Origin: Flammula alnicola
Taxonomy: Eukaryota; Basidiomycota; Agaricomycetes; Agaricales; Strophariaceae
DNA: 64,000 nt
Direction: 5' to 3'
NCBI GenBank assembly: GCA_015499995.1
Contig: JADNRV010000093.1
Span: forward strand, 1 to 64,000
How positions within the stretch are numbered: the first letter of the stretch is position 1; the number at the start of each line of letters is the position of its first letter. Of this stretch, positions 59,021 to 64,000 are shown piece after piece. The position numbers and the translations under genes are program-made. Below the pieces are notes generated by a model. The model searched no databases. It was not told the origin of the DNA and saw only the letters and a list, made by a program, of their open reading frames with translations.

Positions 59021-60488
59021 AAATTAATCGAAGTGTAAATAACCCCTAATAAGTATCGGTATCCTGGAGAACCAGTGATACTAATCAAACAGATAACAAG
59101 GTAGGGAGCTCCATTAACATACTGTATGCAGTTCACTGTCGCTTTACCCCAACTGAGTCAAAACTAGACATCTAATGGAGATGAATGGACTCGGAGTAAG
59201 GAGTCCCATATGCTTATACTGTAATATACAATTCTCGCGCTTCGTCGCCAAGTTCGAAGAATACTAACAAGATTGTAGGATCTCCTTTCATTTTCACGAC
59301 CACGCAGATATTCGGAGATGTGCGTACTCTGCGGGGATGGGATATGTCACGACTTCCCACCTAGCTCGGAGATCGGTCATCGGCCATCAATCCATTGTGG
59401 ATAAGGCAAGGTATCTATATCCATCGTGAACAGAAGCATCTTGATCGAGGCGAGCATAGCTCGAGAAGACGTGGTAACTTACGGAGAAACTGGTACGAGT
59501 ACATATGTTTAGAACATAGGTTATCGCACGGCAAACTTCTTTATTTTCCACGTTTCCTATCCCACCTGGACCGTTGATAGCCGACAGGAAGCCAGTGGTC
59601 CTGTCAGTCATGGTATCGGTCATCCTAAGCCGCCATCGGAATCTGCAGGCATTATGGAGAGCCGGCTCCTACGGGCCTAAAAGTCAGTTTATCTACTGTC
59701 CGACATCGACATCGCCTGGGAACCTTCGAGACTTCGAGAACTAGGGAGAACAATGTCCCAAGCTACCCCCTAACACAGCTATTTACCACCGGATATCTGT
59801 TACACATTTCCCAATTTTACGAGCCAAATTCATCATTATCGAATTTACTTATTTACCATCAGATGCAGTGCTCGTGTAGATTAGATTAGATTAGGAATAC
59901 ATCGCGATGTGGCCTTCCATGTACGTCAGCGCGACGCGCATTGCAGAATACACACCTTGCCTGCGATACAACACCAACGGCACTGCTTCGTCGCGTTCGC
60001 GAGCAGTTGCGCCTCGACAGCCTTGGGACTGTATTGCTACACCGATTACTCTAGTACGAACAAGACCTTTTGATCAGAAGTGCGTCATCACAAATTGAAA
60101 TATCGCTCATTATTTCGCATCGCACTTGTCATTAGGATAGGATAGAGATTCAGCATGATATGGAGCATTATCCGCAAACATCTCGAATTGCGCTATTCAA
60201 GTTGACTATCTAATCGCGAGTGAGATGCGATATGCTGGAATCGACAAAAATCTGTGAAAGCAAGTGCATTACGAAAAGACCAAATTGGTGGTGAACTTGA
60301 GATAGCTCAGTCAAGAGAAAAGAAGGAAGAACACTAGGTTTGCGATTGAATGAAGAATATGATAAGGAATCTTCCCAACACCTGTCCGAAGTTGTAGTGG
60401 CTAGAGAAAATGGGCGCAGAGGACTTGCAGAGCCATGTATATTAATGCCTGGTCCATTACCCAATTGTACGAGTACTCGATGTCCTCT
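59021..60488. other. Intergenic, no supported gene
   Basis: Short frames only. GATTAGATTAGATTAG at 59880-59895 is a small tandem repeat. The left part is upstream of the terpene cyclase gene and the right part is the 3' flank of the last P450. Confidence 0.5.
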
Positions 60489-62667
60489 TCACAGGAAATC
60501 AGAATTTTCATCAAGTTCGGCTTGGATGAGAACTTCCATTCTTTAGAACGAGCGGTGAAGGTACAGGGGAACGGCTCTGGGCGGCTAATAGGTGGTGGTT
60601 AGCTCGGAACGTGATAACATACTAGAACCCGATAAGGTCGATACTCACGCAACAACAGTTTCACCACTATCTTCGATGTTAGGTTGTATCTCATTTCCGT
60701 GTTCGTCAACGGCCTTCGATATATTGAAGCAAGCTAGGATAGAGGCAGCAGCAATCCAAAAAGATGATAATCCGATGTGCGATCCAGGGCATATCCTGGT
60801 TATAAGACCCAAACAGTGAGTTCCTCGGTTCATTGTTCAAAACGTTCAAGAAGCGAGCAGCTAACCGTCTTCCAAAACCAAATGTCGCGACGACGTCCGG
60901 ATCTGGTATTTCAAAGCGCAACTCTCCATTTGTGAGGAAGCGTTCAGGGTCAAAGAGGGATGGATTAGGAAAGGTCTTTTCATCGTTTAGCATTGCCCTG
61001 GTGGTCGGTGAGTACGCCTACATTGGAGATGATGAGAACCGAACCAAGTGTTCGCCATAATAATAGAGCCTTTAGGGATGTAATAGCCTCGATAGATGTC
61101 GTCTTTCGTTGACGTATGAGGAACACCTATTTCACGAAACAGTGAAATCAGTCAGTGTCGAAGACACTAAAGAAAGATCACTCTTGGTACCTTGAGGAAG
61201 AATTGGTTTCCACCTTTTGGAAGACATGAGACAAGTTATTGATTTAATCAAGTAGAAGCACGAACCGAAGGACTTCTTTCAGAACTGCAGATAGGTACGG
61301 CATGTGTGGTTTATCATGAAAATCTGGAAGGCGACTCAAACCGACAACCTTCTCGATTTCTTTTTGGGCTTTGGACTGTACTTCCGGATAGCAAACCATG
61401 GCAAGCACAAAACTGCGAAGTGCTGAGACGGTCGTGTCTATGCCACCTGAGTCGGTTTCAGTGGGATTCTAAAGCCGAAAAAGCGACTAAATTAGGCGCT
61501 CACCTGCGATAAACATTCCCCCTAGATTCTCAATTTCCAGTTGCTTCTGCCCCAAATTTTCATCATTTGCTAATGCTTCGAGGGACTCAGATACGAAGGA
61601 GCTCTTTGCGACACCTTCAGACTGTGCATACAAAACGATTAGTGGATCTTGAATTTTTTTCATAAAACAAATTCCGTACTATTGCCTTTTTCGCCGCCTG
61701 GAATGGGGCGCTAAAAAAGCGTCGCACGTGTTGTCGTCCTTCTCGCGCTTCGGTCTGGAAGCCAGCTCCGGGAAACCATTCAGGTATGTATTTCATCGTG
61801 GGAATCGCATCAACGAAATACCTCCCCGGAACAGCGCCATTGTCCAGGACGTCAATCCCTTCTTGCGCGAGCCGGATCCACTGATCATTTACGCGGCTTA
61901 TTTGAAGACCATATGCAAGTGAGATCGTGCTGGCTCCAATCGCACTGGAATTCGACGCTGTAGCAAGCCTGTCATAGGATGAACAAAAGTTCGACTCACT
62001 TGTAAATGTGTTGGGAGAACTGTTTAGGAGTATCGAGCAAATTCGGAAGCAGAAATTTGCGCACGAATTCCAATTCTCTCGTCTGGTAAATAGCTTGATC
62101 CGACGGAGAAAGGTGCTTTTGCATGAGTCGACGCCCTTCGCGCCACGCTTCTCCGTACGGCTTAAACGCCAAGAGTCGTTGGCCTTCCATCCTAATGGAC
62201 CTCTGGCATCAACCTACGTATAGTGACCAAAAAAGGAGACGCACAGTTCGCCGGCCATCGTCAGGTGAGGCCTGAGTAAGAATTAGAAAAGATAGCAGAG
62301 ACGGAATCCAAAATGCAAACCTGTTTGAGTAAATAGAGGAGCGTCTATCGAGCAGGTCTTGGCGGCCTCGATTGAATTTAGCACAACGATTGACGTGCCG
62401 GCTGCATTCAAGTAGAGTATATCCGACCCTACGGTATCACTCAGCAGGGCTGTAAATTTTATCAACCTTTATACCCACCTAATTCTTTTGACCATTGGGC
62501 GTAGGTTTTATATGGGAATGTCTTCGGAACGTCGAATAAATTTCCTACGATGGGCAATCCTTTTGGTCCAGGCGGGTAGAGCCTTCCTGAATATCTTCTG
62601 CGATATATTAAATAAGTGCACAAGAATATAAGCATCCAGCGGCTATATCTTGGTTGCGGATCGTCAT
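60489..62667 (-). CDS. Cytochrome P450, fifth in the cluster
   Basis: Starts at 62667 (MTIRNQDIAA), then a membrane helix (MLIFLCTYLIY) one frame over, RLYPPGPKGLPIVGN, ILYLNAAGTSIVVLNS, FKPYGEAWREGRRLMQ (C helix), a Leu-rich middle with several introns, PERFLT, and heme loop FGFGRRICPG whose Arg codon is split by the intron at 60810-60868. The last exon reads RPEPFPCTFTAR and ends near 60489 if one more base is allowed. It resembles the tandem P450 pair at 31-37 kb in overall type but is not a close copy. Apparent base losses occur near 62617 and 60530, and the middle exons (61150-61700) are hard to join. It lies about 1.8 kb upstream of the terpene cyclase gene, on the same strand. Confidence 0.75.
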
Positions 62668-64000
62668 AGTAATTGGGTTATGAGTCGGCAAAAGATGGGA
62701 GTCTTTTCAGCTCTTCTTACAACTCTTTATAAGCTTGAACTGATCCGTCGTGGGAATTGAGAAAGCGAACCTAGTAGACGTAAATCCTTCGCCAATACTG
62801 TATATCCCTCGTTAGGAAGGGCTGTCGGACCCGGGCATCTAGATTAGCTTATGACATTTATTTATAGGGAATGGGGGTCGAAATCGTCGTTGGAGAACAG
62901 GCGGCCGGGATGTTGATGTAACAATCAGGATGCGTTCCTCGTTCCGTTTTTCCAGTACGCGTTTCTTTCTTCCACTGCCCAGTTGACACTCTTTCTCTCT
63001 CCCTAATATCCACCCCAAGGAATCCTTCAACTATTCCTATGCACCCTAGAACCCAAGAGATAAGTAGGCAAAGAGGAAAGCGTGCCGTTTCGGCGCGTGG
63101 GATGGGCCGCGGCCATATAAGCGGAAGCATTTCTCTTCGGCATCTTTAAAACTCCGCTAATGCCGTCCCCGACGCCCGACCTAAGAAGAAACTTCTTGGT
63201 ACCCAGTGGTACCACTGCCACTACCTCAGGAGTGTTCTAGATGCTAGTACAGTCATTTCCTCATACTTGGAATGTCGTCTTTGGCATAAGCATCTTCTCA
63301 TATCCTGCATGTCGCCTGACCATCTCGCCAGTCGGTAAAACTCTGCTTTAGAATCCCTGGATCTCGTCGGAATGGGATCTGTCTAGAGAGCTCAGGATAG
63401 AGGCCAAAATTCACACAACGGCATTCCCCTACATTAGCACCCTTTATTGCCCCTCATCCATAGCGAATACTCAATAATCCGCAGGAAATATAGATTATAG
63501 ATAGGGTAAGTCACATCAGCACGTGCATGTTCATGTCCATATTACTAAGACTTACTATTAGCCAGCGAGCGCGTAGCGGAATCCATCCTTGCCTTTCGCC
63601 ATCGCCTGCGACGCTATCCGCACAGCTTCCCAGCTCGACGCGCATCTTCGGCGAGCATATCCGAGAGCTGGTCTGATTGGCCTGCTCCACCGTCTTACTA
63701 ATTGACCCTCGGAACTCCGAACACTCTTTCCCTACCGCCACTACTTGCGCGCTCTTTACTACCGCCTATCTTTATCTGACATCAATGGTCTCCAATACAC
63801 AAAATTTCGAAGACACCATATTAGCGTCTACTAGACCCGGATCAGTTTCCTTGGCATAGTCAGAGCTTGAAAATGGGAGATTGTATTGAGCCTAGGCGTC
63901 CGCGAACCCTTCACCGCAGGAGATCCCGTTCAGCTCTAGTTGCCAATAATTCCCTCAAGGCTCCAATAACCTTCAGGGTGCGTTATACTTTCGATTTCGA
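62668..64000. other. Window end, no supported gene
   Basis: Contains the promoter of the last P450 (a CTTTATAAGC TATA-like site near 62731). Minus-strand frames at 62839-63221 and 63511-63741 have no recognisable domain. The right edge may enter another gene, but nothing can be identified. Confidence 0.45.

Noticed and set aside
1..64000. CRISPR arrays, bacterial operons, IS elements, rRNA, intact tRNA
   Set aside because: None found on reading; gene structure is clearly eukaryotic.

Overview
The window is nuclear DNA of a filamentous basidiomycete, most likely an Agaricomycete. Genes are split by many short introns (about 45-75 bp, GT-AG, CTRAY-like branch sites). The families present are typical of that group: fungal DUF3669, cerato-platanin, tandem M36 fungalysins, an F-box/LRR-like gene, many P450s and a HAD-type terpene cyclase. 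I see no CRISPR, bacterial operon or intact transposon. All names come from reading the translations by eye; no database search was run.

Layout. 0-9.3 kb: a trypsin-fold serine protease gene flanked by an F-box remnant, two tandem DUF3669 genes with a broken E(z)-like gene between them, and an intact F-box gene. 9.8-19.7 kb: a cerato-platanin gene and two M36 fungalysin genes on the minus strand, the first a pseudogene and the second intact. 21.4-31 kb: housekeeping-type genes. These are a MIF4G-like protein, an E(z)-type SET protein with a CXC domain, the autophagy PROPPIN ATG18 and the tRNA ligase TRL1.

31.5-62.7 kb looks like one specialised-metabolite cluster: two tandem P450s (the second broken), an SDR, an MFS exporter, two more SDRs facing each other, a BBE-type FAD oxidase, two divergent P450s, a small alpha/beta-barrel protein, a HAD-terpene cyclase fusion with a DxDTT motif, and a fifth P450. 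The cyclase would make a drimane- or albicane-type sesquiterpene from farnesyl diphosphate. The P450s, dehydrogenases and FAD oxidase would decorate it, and the MFS protein would export it. The pathway is inferred from gene content.

A caution applies to the whole window. Many otherwise well-conserved frames are broken by the apparent loss of one base, often in a short homopolymer. This includes TRL1, which should be essential. Uncorrected consensus deletions are a likely cause, so 'broken' genes in the 28-63 kb half should not be read as dead without raw data. The first M36 gene is different: it carries a nonsense substitution, a 10-bp duplication and a missing last exon, so it is a true pseudogene.
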